A stretch of DNA of 64,000 bases from Betaproteobacteria bacterium (GTDB lineage Bacteria > Pseudomonadota > Gammaproteobacteria > Burkholderiales > Rhodocyclaceae): positions 1 to 64,000 of the forward strand of contig JADJBM010000010.1 in NCBI GenBank assembly GCA_016703785.1, given 5' to 3'. Numbering within the stretch: position 1 is the first letter of the stretch; every line of letters starts with the position of its first letter. Of this stretch, positions 55,378 to 64,000 are shown in pieces. The position numbers were made by a program, and so were the translations under genes. The notes below the pieces were generated by a model. The model did not search any database and was not told the origin of the DNA. It saw nothing but the letters and a program-made list of their open reading frames with translations.

Positions 55378-55726
55378 GATTCAATTCTAATCAGAAAAAG
55401 CGAATCTGCAACACAACGCGAGAAAAGGTGCAGGGCATCGGACGCAAGGTGGTGCGTCGCTGCATTAAATCGCCGTTGTGATGAAAGAGTGTCAAAAAAG
55501 CCACAAATTGCTGTCATGCAGCATGAAAAAACTCGGTAAAACTCTTGACGCGTTGTATTTGATTGGCGTAGAAACCATGCGTGTTTGTCACAAAGTCTAT
55601 GCAATACCGCCGGTTGGACGCTGCGTTTCTTTCTGAATCCCGCTTCGCTCCCTGGTTGTCGCGTGCTTTCGAAACAAACATCCGGGCGCATGTCCGGCCA
55701 AGACGTTCAACACAAGGAAATGGTAT
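55378..55726. promoter_or_regulatory. divergent region upstream of clpS and the cold-shock gene
   Basis: 349 bases without a convincing gene. A TTGACG hexamer at 55548 with a weak GTAGAA about 17 bases on is a plausible promoter for the cold-shock gene, leaving a long 5' leader of about 150 bases as is common for csp mRNAs. The left part must hold the clpS promoter. No clear cold-box sequence by eye. Confidence 0.45.
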
Positions 55727-55930
55727 ATGGCAACTGGTACAGTAAAGTGGTTCAACGACGCCAAGGGTTTCGGATTCATCACGCCGGATGACGGCAGCGA
55801 GGATCTGTTCGCCCATTTTTCGGCGATCCAGATGGGCGGCTTCAAGACGCTCAAGGAGGGGCAGAAAGTCTCCTTCGAAGTGACGCAGGGCCCGAAAGGC
55901 AAGCAGGCCTCGAACATTCAGGCGGCTTGA
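55727..55930 (+). CDS. cold-shock protein (CspA family)
   Basis: A 67-residue single cold-shock domain: MATGTVKWFNDAKGFGFITP with RNP1 (KGFGFI) and RNP2 (DLFAHF). Binds single-stranded RNA/DNA and melts RNA secondary structure. A clear GGAAAT-type leader lies before the ATG. The divergent clpS is the common neighbour in betaproteobacteria. Followed by its own terminator. Confidence 0.94.
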   Translation: MATGTVKWFNDAKGFGFITPDDGSEDLFAHFSAIQMGGFKTLKEGQKVSFEVTQGPKGKQASNIQAA

Positions 55931-55979
55931 CGCCTGAACCGGTCGCGGGCGAGACCCGGCGCCGGTTGCGCAAATTGCG

Positions 55980-56014
55980 GAAGCCCGCCCCTTCACGGGG
56001 TGCGGGCTTTTTCT
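55980..56014 (+). terminator. rho-independent terminator after the cold-shock gene
   Basis: AAGCCCGC and GCGGGCTT arms with an inner CCC/GGG pair, followed by a T-rich run. Confidence 0.85.
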
Positions 56015-56030
56015 TTTTGTTCGCGGAAGA

Positions 56031-56057
56031 AAAAAGACCGGCGCATGCCGGTCTTTT
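56031..56057. terminator. rho-independent terminator after the CBS gene
   Basis: AAAAGACCGGC, GCAT, GCCGGTCTTTT: a self-complementary stem with A- and T-runs, 18 bases beyond the CBS gene stop on the minus strand; usable in both directions. Confidence 0.88.
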
Positions 56058-56075
56058 CGATGCGCTGAATTCGCG

Positions 56076-56483
56076 TCAGCCGGCCTCGGGCCCCCAGCCG
56101 GACTGCTCGACGAGGCGGAACAGGTCCGCCTCGGTGACGATGCCGAGCGGCTGGCCGTTTTCCATGACGACGATGCGGCGGATGCCGTTGTTCATCATTT
56201 GTCGCGCGACTTGCAGCAGGGGTGTATCGCGCGTGCAGGTGATGAGATAGCGATTGGCGATCTCATCCACCGTCATGCCGCCCGGCCGGCGGTTGGGCAC
56301 GATGATCTTCCGCAGCACATCGCGCTTGGTCATGATGCCCCACTCGCCCTCGTCGTTCGGCTCGACCATGATGGCATTCAGGCCATGCTCGCGCATGACG
56401 TGCATGGCCGAATCCACCTTTTCCTTACCGCCCACCATCTGGAAGGGCGACATGATGCCGCCGACGCTGCACTCAGTATTCAT
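56076..56483 (-). CDS. CBS domain pair protein
   Basis: A 135-residue protein made of two CBS domains (IMSPFQMVGGKEKVDSAMHV ... GIMTKRDVLRKII, and YLITCTRDTPLLQVARQM ... GIVTEADLFRLVE). Such Bateman modules bind adenosine nucleotides and regulate partners. The longer open frame upstream is a shadow of icd. It is 14 bases downstream of icd on the same strand, so co-transcribed; regulation of isocitrate metabolism by nucleotides is a reasonable guess. Confidence 0.85.
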   Translation of the reverse strand: MNTECSVGGIMSPFQMVGGKEKVDSAMHVMREHGLNAIMVEPNDEGEWGIMTKRDVLRKIIVPNRRPGGMTVDEIANRYLITCTRDTPLLQVARQMMNNGIRRIVVMENGQPLGIVTEADLFRLVEQSGWGPEAG

Positions 56484-56497
56484 CGTGCTCGCCCGCC

Positions 56498-57745
56498 TTA
56501 CATCTTGGCGATCATGGCGTTGCCGAAGCCCGAGCAGGAGACCTCTTTGGCGCCTTCCATCAGTCGCGCAAAATCGTAGGTCACCGTCTTGTCGGCAATG
56601 GCGTCCTCCATCGAACGGATGATGAGGTCTGCAGCTTCCTTCCAGCCCATGTGGCGCAGCATCATTTCGGCCGAGAGGATCAGCGAACCGGGGTTCACGT
56701 AGTCCTTGCCGGCGTATTTTGGCGCTGTGCCGTGGGTGGCCTCGAAGCAGGCGTACTGGTCGGAGATGTTGGCGCCGGGAGCGATGCCGATGCCGCCGAC
56801 CTGGGCCGCCAGCGCGTCGGAGATGTAGTCGCCGTTCAGGTTCAGCGTGGCGATCACGTCGTACTCGGCCGGGCGCAACAGGATCTGCTGCAGGAAAGCG
56901 TCGGCGATCATGTCCTTGATCACGATGTCGCGGCCCGTCTTGGGGTTCTTCAGGGTGCACCAAGGGCCACCGTCAAGCAATTTTGCGCCGAATTCCTTCT
57001 GCGCCACTTCGTAACTCCAGTCGCGGAAGGCGCCCTCGGTGAACTTCTGGATGTTGCCCTTGTGCACGATTGTCATCGACTTGCGGTCGTTGTCGATGGT
57101 GTACTGGATGGCAGCGCGTACCAGGCGCGAAGTGCCCTCGCGCGAAACCGGTTTGATGCCGATGCCGGAGGTGTTCGGGAAGCGGATCTTCTTGACGCCC
57201 ATCTCCTCCTGCAGGAACTTGATGACCTTCTTGCAGGGCTCGGTCTCGGCCTGCCATTCGATGCCGGCATAGATGTCTTCCGTGTTCTCGCGGTAGATCA
57301 CCATGTCGACCTTGCTCGGGTCCTTGAGCGGGCTGGGCACGCCCTTGAAGTAGCGCACTGGCCGCACGCACTGGTAAAGGTCGAGTTCCTGGCGCAGCGC
57401 AACGTTGAGTGAGCGGATGCCGCCGCCGACCGGCGTGGTCATCGGGCCCTTGATGGAAACGGAGTATTCCTTGAGCAGGCTCAGTGTCTCCTCGGACAGC
57501 CAGACGTCACCGCCGTATTTCTGCGTCGATTTCTCGCCGGCATACACTTCCATCCAGTGGATTTTCTTCTTCCCGCCATAGGCCTTGGCCACCGCGGCAT
57601 CGACCACCTTCTGCATTACCGGCGTGATGTCTACGCCGATGCCATCGCCTTCGATGTAAGGGATGATCGGATTGTCCGGCACCGACTGGCCGGGGATGAT
57701 TTTCTTGCCGTCCTGGGGAATCTTGATCAGAGAACTTGCGCCCAT
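56498..57745 (-). CDS. icd: isocitrate dehydrogenase (NADP+)
   Basis: A 415-residue NADP-dependent isocitrate dehydrogenase of the E. coli type: GPMTTPVGGGIRSLNVALRQ near residue 100 contains the Ser that AceK phosphorylates (RSLNVALR), with the YRENTEDIYAGIEW segment near 155 and the NADP-region GTAPKYAGKDYVNP near 336. TCA cycle branch point with AceA. aceK is divergent, about 270 bases away. Confidence 0.96.
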   Translation of the reverse strand: MGASSLIKIPQDGKKIIPGQSVPDNPIIPYIEGDGIGVDITPVMQKVVDAAVAKAYGGKKKIHWMEVYAGEKSTQKYGGDVWLSEETLSLLKEYSVSIKGPMTTPVGGGIRSLNVALRQELDLYQCVRPVRYFKGVPSPLKDPSKVDMVIYRENTEDIYAGIEWQAETEPCKKVIKFLQEEMGVKKIRFPNTSGIGIKPVSREGTSRLVRAAIQYTIDNDRKSMTIVHKGNIQKFTEGAFRDWSYEVAQKEFGAKLLDGGPWCTLKNPKTGRDIVIKDMIADAFLQQILLRPAEYDVIATLNLNGDYISDALAAQVGGIGIAPGANISDQYACFEATHGTAPKYAGKDYVNPGSLILSAEMMLRHMGWKEAADLIIRSMEDAIADKTVTYDFARLMEGAKEVSCSGFGNAMIAKM

Positions 57746-58017
57746 TGCAACTCCTCAGAGGTGGAGACACCAACAGGCCAAGTGCCTTGGTCCAACAAGC
57801 GCCTGTACGGGCGGTGAACCGAAGTACTGGATCCGCGCGGCGTTGCCATGCTGCGAACAGACGCCAGCATTGGGCCTTTTCCGCCTGAATCATCGCCTGA
57901 CGCTTATAAATTAAATTATCCGCCATTCCGAATCTTTGCGCCAGTGGCCTCTTCATTGCTACTACCCCGGATTCCCGCTATTCTTGCAGTGCAACATGGT
58001 TGACAGGTGAGGTAAAA
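57746..58017. promoter_or_regulatory. divergent region between icd and aceK
   Basis: 272 bases without a supported gene. Must hold both promoters. An AT-rich patch occurs near 57905-57922. A GAGGT-type ribosome-binding site precedes aceK. No operator recognised. Confidence 0.4.
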
Positions 58018-59815
58018 ATGGATATACCTTCCGGCGAGAACCCGGTCGCCCAGGCGATTGCCCAGAACCTGGTCGAAGGTTTCGATAAGCATTACCGGCT
58101 TTTCCGGGAAAGCAGCGCCCAGGCCAAACAGCGCTTCGAAACAAGCGACTGGCTTGCGGCCCAGCGCGCCGTTCGCGAGCGCATCGCTTTTTACGATGAG
58201 CGCGTCAACGAGACGGTCAACCTTCTGCACGGCAAGTTCCAGGCGGACAAGATCGATACCAACACTTGGCAACTGGCCAAGCTGCTCTACATTGGGCTGC
58301 TCATCAACCACAAGCAGCCTGAGCTCGCAGAAACCTTTTTCAATTCGGTATTCTGCAAAATCATGCACCGCACGTATTTCCACAATGACTTCATTTTTGT
58401 TCGCCCCGGCGTCTCGACCGATTTCATCGAGTCCGATCCGCCAGCCTACCGAAGTTATTACCCGAACAAGACAGGATTGCATCAGGTCATTCGCGACATC
58501 CTGAACGACTTCGATTGGCAATGCCCTTTTGAGGACATGGAGCGGGATGTGGACCGCGTCATCCGTGCTGTCGTCCTTCAGATGGGCGGCAAGCTGGTTG
58601 CCGCGGAGGCCAACTTCCAGATCCAGGTTCTGCATTCAGCTTTCTTCCGAAACAAGGCCGCCTACATCGTCGGCAAGGCGATCAACGGGGACTACGAGTA
58701 TCCGTTCGTCGTGCCAGTCCTGCACGATCCGCAAGGGCGGCGCCTGTTCATCGATGCCATCCTGCTCGACCCGGCGCAGATCCGCACGCTCTTCAGCCTC
58801 AGTCGCGCCTATTTCATGACTGGACATGGAGGTGCCGTCCGCGTACGTGAAATTCCTCTCCAGCCTGATGCCACACAAGCCTGAGGCGGAGTTGTACACC
58901 ATGCTCGGCCTGGCCAAGCAGGGCAAGACCATGTTCTATCGGGACCTTATCCATCACCTGAAGCATTCGCAGGATGAGTTCATCGTCGCTCCCGGCATCC
59001 GCGGCCTGGTGATGGCCGTGTTTACCCTGCCATCCTTCCCCTATGTCTTCAAGGTCATCAAGGACGTCTTTGCGCCGCCGAAGGAAGTCGACCACGCCAC
59101 AGTCAAGGCCAAGTACCTGCTTGTGAAACAGCATGATCGTGTCGGTCGCATGGCGGATACGCTGGAGTTCTCGGATGTCGCCTTGCCCAAGGCCCGCTTC
59201 AGCCAGGATCTCATCGAAGAACTGCGGCGCGAATGCCCCGCCCTGCTTGAGGAAGACGAAAGCGACATCGTCATCAAGCATGTCTACATCGAGCGGCGCA
59301 TGAAACCGTTGAATCTCTACCTTGACAGCGCGAACGATGAAAAGCGCGAGAATGCCGTGATGGAGTATGGCAATGCTATCAAGGAGCTGGCCTATGCCAA
59401 CATTTTCCCGGGCGACATGCTGTTCAAGAATTTCGGCGTGACGCGCTTCGGGCGCGTGGTGTTCTACGATTACGACGAAATCGAATACATGACGGATTGC
59501 AATTTCCGCCGCATTCCCGAAGCGCCCAATCCCGAGGCGGAAATGTCGGGGGAGCCTTGGTATTCCGTGGCGCGCACCGATGTTTTCCCGGAAGAGTTCG
59601 GCACTTTTCTTCTCGGCAATCCCGAAACGAGACGGGTGTTCATGAAGCATCACGCTGATTTGCTGGAGCCCGAGTTCTGGCAAAAAACCCGGCAGAAGAT
59701 TCTGGACGGCTTCGTTCCGGATTTCTTTCCCTATCCTGAAGAAGTGCGATTCTGCAATCTGGTTCCGGAGTATGCCAAGCAGGATTCGGCAGTCCGGACG
59801 ATCGAGGCAGCGTGA
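58018..59815 (+). pseudogene. aceK: isocitrate dehydrogenase kinase/phosphatase, split by a frameshift
   Basis: AceK phosphorylates and dephosphorylates Icd, so it decides flux between the TCA cycle and the glyoxylate bypass. The N-terminal regulatory part (MDIPSGENPVAQAIAQNLVE to FSLSRAYFM) is open to about 58820; the kinase part resumes in another frame at DMEVPSAYVKFLSSLMPHKP and contains PGDMLFKNFG and VVFYDYDEIEYM with both catalytic Asp. The two pieces are what one AceK of about 598 residues needs. The shift is in TTCATGACTGGACATGG (58811-58827). Either AceK is lost in this strain or a base call is wrong. Confidence 0.9.
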
Positions 59816-60363
59816 GCCGGCTCATCCTCTTCAATAAGCCCTGCGGCGTTCTCAGCCAGTTCACCCCGGAAGCGGGGCATCGGTGCCTGGCAGAGTTCAT
59901 TCCCATTCCCGGGTTCTATGCGGCCGGACGGCTCGATACCGACAGCGAGGGCCTGCTGGTCTTGACCGATGATGGCAGACTTCAGAAGAGGATTGCCGAT
60001 CCGCAGCACAAGCTGCCGAAGACCTATTGGGTGCAAGTCGAGGGTGTGCCGACCGACGAGGCCATGCAGCGGCTACGGGATGGCGTGGACCTCGGCGATT
60101 TCGTCACCCTGCATTGCGAGGTGGCGCGCATCGACGAACCCGACGGACTGTGGCCGCGTGATCCGCCGATCCGGCAGCGCAAGCACATACCGACGGTTTG
60201 GTTGGAGATTGTTCTGCGCGAAGGCAAGAACCGTCAAGTCAGGCGCATGACCGCAAAAGTGGGCTATCCGACCTTGCGTCTGGTGCGCGCTTCAATTGGA
60301 TCTTATTCCCTGGACGGGTTGCCGCCGGGTGAGTGGCGAGAGACGGAAGCGACAGTTGATTGA
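59812..60363 (+). CDS. pseudouridine synthase, RluE/RsuA family
   Basis: A 183-residue RsuA-family pseudouridine synthase without an S4 domain, closest in layout to RluE (23S rRNA U2457). Signatures: LILFNKPCGVLSQF near residue 4, AAGRLDTDSEGLLVLTDDG with the catalytic Asp near 37-55, and REGKNRQVRRMTAKVGYPTLRLVR near 136 in two parts. The GTG start overlaps the aceK stop by four bases. Confidence 0.92.
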   Translation: MSRLILFNKPCGVLSQFTPEAGHRCLAEFIPIPGFYAAGRLDTDSEGLLVLTDDGRLQKRIADPQHKLPKTYWVQVEGVPTDEAMQRLRDGVDLGDFVTLHCEVARIDEPDGLWPRDPPIRQRKHIPTVWLEIVLREGKNRQVRRMTAKVGYPTLRLVRASIGSYSLDGLPPGEWRETEATVD

Positions 60364-60434
60364 CATGAATCAATGTAGCTTTCGCCAGGATTTTCAGAAT
60401 CGAAGCTTGAAGATTGCTCAGCCATCATGCCGGC

Positions 60435-60788
60435 ATGCCTACGCCTGAATTGCGTTGCAAACAGTTTGCAGTAGCAGTTGTCCTTTGCCTGGCGTTCGGG
60501 ACAGGGCAGGTGGGCGCACAAGGTGGTCAAGTCGTCGCCGGGCTGACACCGCAGGTGCGGCCAGAGGGCGCACCGGTTATCGCCGCATTCGATCAAACGG
60601 CTGACTGGCGCGACAGGGCGCTTGGTGGCGTGAGCAAACCGCATCCTCCGGGCCTTGCCTTTCTGGATAGCCAGGGTGCTTGGTACACGCCATTCATACA
60701 TCCTGGCATGCCCGGCCCTTATGACTTGCGCGGGTGGCATGTACGCAGCAAAGAGGTCGCTGGGGTGCAAAAGGCAGGCGAGAAATGA
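60435..60788 (+). CDS. small exported protein in a multiheme/molybdenum operon
   Basis: A 117-residue protein with a signal peptide (FAVAVVLCLAFGTGQVGAQ) and a mature part containing ADWRDRALGG, HPPGLAFLDSQGAWYTPF and HPGMPGPYDLRGWH. I do not recognise the family. Its stop overlaps the ATG of the pentaheme cytochrome (ATGA), so it is the first known gene of that operon and may be an accessory or electron-transfer subunit. Confidence 0.6.
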   Translation: MPTPELRCKQFAVAVVLCLAFGTGQVGAQGGQVVAGLTPQVRPEGAPVIAAFDQTADWRDRALGGVSKPHPPGLAFLDSQGAWYTPFIHPGMPGPYDLRGWHVRSKEVAGVQKAGEK

Positions 60789-61645
60789 AGCAGGTCATCG
60801 GTGCCGTGATGCTGGTCGCCGCTGTGGCGGTGGGCTTTATCGCGTGGATAGCGGGCGACATGGCGCCGCGCGCGGTATTCGTGCCCCATGCCGAATCATC
60901 ACCGGCCGCTGAGCCAGACTACCTGCGAGCCGTCTACAGCCCGCTGCATTTCCGTCCGGCGATCGAGATAGCGACCGACGAGCAGTGTCTGGCCTGCCAC
61001 CGGGAGGTGATCGATGACAGGGTGCGCGATGCTTCGCCTGCAAGGTTGAAGACTGAAAACTTGCTCGCCTGGTATCAGAGGACGCCTACCTATTCCGGGG
61101 AACAGGACACCTTCCATCGCCGCCATCTCGCCACGCCGCTGGCGAAGCAGTGGATGAAGCTGCAGTGCAATACCTGCCATCAGGGACACGACCCGCGCGA
61201 GGAAGCGCAAGGCGCCACTGCGGACTCGGCGCAGCAGGGTGATGCGGGATTCACTCTGAGGAAGCAGGTGAATCCGGAAACCGTCTGCCTGAAGTGCCAC
61301 GGCGAGTTCCCCTGGCAGTTGATGGGCCTGCCCGGCCCGTGGGAGGAGCACAAGGCCGCATTTGGCTACAACTGCCTGACGTGTCACGCGGCCATCCGCA
61401 CGAAGCGGCATGGGGTGACCTATCTCGATGCTGCGGCGATCGAATTGGCAGGCAAGGACAGCGCGGATGCCTGCCACGGCTGCCATGGCGGACGCAGTTG
61501 GTACCGCATCAGTTATCCGTATGCGCGCACGCCCTGGCCGGATATGCCGACCGAAGTGCCCGAGTGGGCAAAGGGTCGTCCGACGCAATCCGAGGCGCGC
61601 TTTCTGAAGCGTGTGCCAGTCATCCAGACAGAGAGCCGCCCATGA
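60785..61645 (+). CDS. membrane-anchored pentaheme cytochrome c
   Basis: A 286-residue protein with one N-terminal membrane helix (VIGAVMLVAAVAVGFIAWIA) and five CxxCH motifs: CLACH, CNTCH, CLKCH, CLTCH and CHGCH. The spacing and late HGVTYLD are unlike NapB or NrfB and fit a NapC/multiheme partner of a periplasmic molybdoenzyme only loosely. Likely passes electrons between the quinone pool or other cytochromes and the downstream molybdopterin enzyme, whose start lies four bases inside its end. Confidence 0.82.
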   Translation: MKQVIGAVMLVAAVAVGFIAWIAGDMAPRAVFVPHAESSPAAEPDYLRAVYSPLHFRPAIEIATDEQCLACHREVIDDRVRDASPARLKTENLLAWYQRTPTYSGEQDTFHRRHLATPLAKQWMKLQCNTCHQGHDPREEAQGATADSAQQGDAGFTLRKQVNPETVCLKCHGEFPWQLMGLPGPWEEHKAAFGYNCLTCHAAIRTKRHGVTYLDAAAIELAGKDSADACHGCHGGRSWYRISYPYARTPWPDMPTEVPEWAKGRPTQSEARFLKRVPVIQTESRP

Positions 61646-64000
61646 CCGAGCCGGACGAGAGCCGCACCGACGCCCTGCTGAATCCGCATCGCCGCAGCTT
61701 CCTCAAGACAGCCGCGGCGGGCGGCGCGATCGCTGCCGCCGGCGGTCTGACGGAACTGACTTTCGGCGGCAAGGATGCCCAGGCCCACGCCTACGAGCCT
61801 TATTCGACCGACGACCAACTCACCACCGTGGTAACGAGCTGCGACCACAACTGCGGCTCGCGCCATATGCTGGTCGCGCACAAGAAGGGCGACGTCATCG
61901 TTCGCCTGTCGACGGACAATGGCGCCTATCAGGAAGGCGGCGCCTACGGTTTCGAGTCCGAACAGGTGCCGCAGTTGCGTGCCTGCCTGCGCGGCCGCGC
62001 CTACCGCACCCGCATCTACTCGCCCGAGCGGCTGCTCTATCCGATGCTGCGCGTGGGAGAACGCGGAGAGGGTCGGTTCAAGCGATATCGTGGGACGAGG
62101 CCCTCGACCTCATCGCGAAGAAGATGGTCGAACTGAAGCAGAAGTACGGCCCGACGGCGATCCTCGACCAGGCCTATGCCGGCACTTCCTACTGCGTGCT
62201 GCACAAGTCCGACCAGATCGAAGGGCTGCTGGCGCGTTTTCTCGGCATGTTCGGCTGCCGCACCAGTTCATGGTCCGTGCCCTCCTACCAGGGCACGACC
62301 TTCTCCAGCCGCATGACCTTCGGCACCATCGACGATGGCAACGAGGACGACGCTTTTGCCCACTCGAAGCTCATCATCATGTGGGGCTGGAACCCGGCCT
62401 ACACCTTCCACGGCGGCAACACCTTCTACTACATGCGCCTGGCCAAGCAGCGCGGCTGCAAGTTTGTCTTGGTCGATCCGCAGTACACGGATTCCGCCGC
62501 CAGCTACGACGCCTGGTGGATCCCCATCAAGCCGAACACCGATGCCGCCATGCTGGCCGGCATGGCGCATCACATCTTCGCCAACAACTTGCAGGACCAG
62601 GCTTTCATCGACAAGTTCGTGCAGGGCATGGACGCCGGCACCCTGCCGGACTGGGCCAAGGGTCGCGAAAGCTTCAAGGACTACATCTTCGGTAAGAAGG
62701 ACGGCATGCCGAAGACGCCGGAATGGGCTGAGGGGATCTGCGGCGTGAAGGCCGTCGACATCAAGAAACTCGCGCAGATGTATGCGACGACCAAGCCGGC
62801 GGCGCTGAAGGCGTCCTGGGCGCCTGGCCGCGCCGCCTACGGCGAGCAGTACAACCGCATGGCCGCGGCCGTGCAGGCGATGACCGGCAACATCGGCATT
62901 CTGGGTGGCAGCGCCGAGGGTGTCGGCAAGGGCTGGCACGCCGAGAGCGTGGCCTATCCCTATGACGAGTATGCCAATGTTTGGTACGCCTCGATCAAGT
63001 CCGACCGCTGGGCGCATTGCGTGCTGAATTACCCGAACGTCAAGCGCGAGGAAATCGGCCTGTGGCCGCGTAGCGACAAGCTCGACGGTGCGATCCCCAA
63101 CATCAAGGCGATCTGGTGGCATGGCTCGGACTGGTTCAACCAGCTCACGAACGTCAACAAGGGGAAATCGAGGCGGCGAAGAAGCTGGAGTTCATCGTCT
63201 GCCAGGACTCCACCATTACGCCCTCCGGCCTGTGGGCCGATGTGCTGCTGCCCATCGCGACGCATTTCGAGCGCCACGGCGTGGCGCTGCCCTGGTACAA
63301 GGGCCATTACTACATCCATCGGCCCAAGGCGATCGAGCCGCTCGGCGAGTCGAAGACCGATTTCCAGGTATTCACCGAGTTGGCGTACCGGCTCGAAAAG
63401 CTCGACCCGTCACTCAAGGATTTCGGCAAGCGCTACAACCCGCGCGCCGGTCGCGACTATTTCAACAATCCGGACGCGGTCGACGAAGCCTATCTCGCAG
63501 TCTGGTGGAAGAAGGTGCAGGACCATCAGGGCGTGAAAATGCCCTGGGAGGAATTCAAGCGCCGCGGCATTTACAAGTTTCAGTTCGACCAGCCGCTGGT
63601 CGCATTCCGTGAGCAGATCGAACAGGGCAAGCCGTTCAAGACGCCTTCGGGCAAGATCGAGATCCTGTCCACCACGCTGGCCCGAGTGACTGACTGGACC
63701 AAGACCCAGTACGGCTACCCGATTCCGGAAATACCCAAATGGATCGAGCCTTTCGAGTCGCTCAACCATGCGATGGCGAAGATCTACCCCTTCCACATGA
63801 TCACGCCGCATCCGCGCTGGCGCACCCATTCCATCTTCCACAACATCCCCTGGTTGCGCGAAACCTATCAGCAGGAGATCACGCTGAATGCCGCGGACGC
63901 GAAACACCTCGGCATTCGCACCGGCGACGTGGTCGAGGCCTGGAACGGGCGTGGCCGGATCGTGTTGCCGGCCTACGTCACCGAGCGCTGCATGCCGGGC
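61642..64000 (+). pseudogene. DMSO reductase-family molybdopterin oxidoreductase, two frameshifts, runs off the window
   Basis: A Tat-exported (HRRSFLKTA) catalytic subunit. The Fe-S region reads CDHNCGSRH, then RACLRGRAYR: the third Cys of the usual C-x3-C-x3-C is His. Next come the WDEALDLIA, IIMWGWNPAYTFHGGNT and SYQGTTFS segments of the molybdopterin fold. Two one-base losses break it: at about 62083-62088 (RFKRISWDEA needs one more A) and in the G-run at 63161-63164 (one more G gives KGEIEAAKKLEF). Corrected, it is open to the window end (over 785 residues, incomplete). Substrate unknown; polysulfide, thiosulfate, tetrathionate and similar are possible. Confidence 0.8.

Noticed and set aside
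61750..61770. Further copy of the dispersed motif (ACTGACTTTCGG)
   Set aside because: There is no CGCCGT block nine bases upstream; it is ordinary coding sequence of the molybdopterin enzyme.

Overview
The window reads as a high-GC betaproteobacterial chromosome segment, most likely from the Rhodocyclales or a close relative. This is inferred from gene content and order (purN / DUF3108 / rsmB-type methyltransferase; radC / coaBC / dut; tandem cyanophycin synthetases beside an ABC transporter and a DUF1854 gene; clpS-clpA next to a cold-shock gene; icd near aceK), not from a marker gene. I see no rRNA, tRNA, CRISPR array, prophage or intact insertion sequence.

Layout. 1-12.2 kb: housekeeping genes (purN, a DUF3108 gene, an RsmB-type methyltransferase, an MscS channel, a fatty-acid desaturase, rpmG/rpmB, radC, coaBC, dut). 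12.3-18.2 kb: a redox and sulfur block with cytochrome c4, a PhnD-like binding protein, the flavocytochrome c sulfide dehydrogenase pair fccAB, a stand-alone lipoyl domain, ettA and a bacteriohemerythrin. 18.2-26 kb: a SCO copper chaperone, a lipase, folE with a hydrolase, a CDGSH protein, a TusE/DsrC-type protein, yaeQ and lrgAB. 26-30 kb: a glyoxylate-handling operon aceB / HAD dehalogenase / hyi with a divergent LysR regulator. 30-38 kb: membrane and stress genes (M48 peptidase, two TerC-family genes, a YqaA-type protein, a TerB-like protein, HtpX) and purEK. 38-47.7 kb: a NhaR-like regulator and a cyanophycin locus with two synthetases facing an ABC transporter and a DUF1854 gene. 47.1-50 kb: an accessory patch with palindromic repeats, a lower-GC VOC gene and a ccdAB toxin-antitoxin pair. 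50-60.4 kb: aceA, rraA, clpAS, csp, a CBS gene, icd, aceK and an rluE-type gene. 60.4-64 kb: an exported protein, a pentaheme cytochrome c and a molybdopterin oxidoreductase that runs off the window.

How the genes fit together. aceA, aceB, icd and aceK together cover the glyoxylate bypass and its branch-point control. The hyi/HAD genes suggest further C2/C3 acid metabolism. fccAB, the TSUP permease, TusE and the multiheme/molybdenum operon suggest sulfur-compound or anaerobic respiratory redox capacity. The cyanophycin locus points to nitrogen storage.

Two features cut across the whole window. First, a short motif (CGCCGT, nine bases, then RCTGACTTT) occurs at eight sites with fixed spacing, mostly at the 3' ends of genes. 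Second, at least seven conserved genes carry one- or two-base frameshifts, some in homopolymers, and one TerC gene has an out-of-family 5' junction. Base-calling errors are a serious alternative to real gene decay for these, and the disrupted genes should be read with that in mind.
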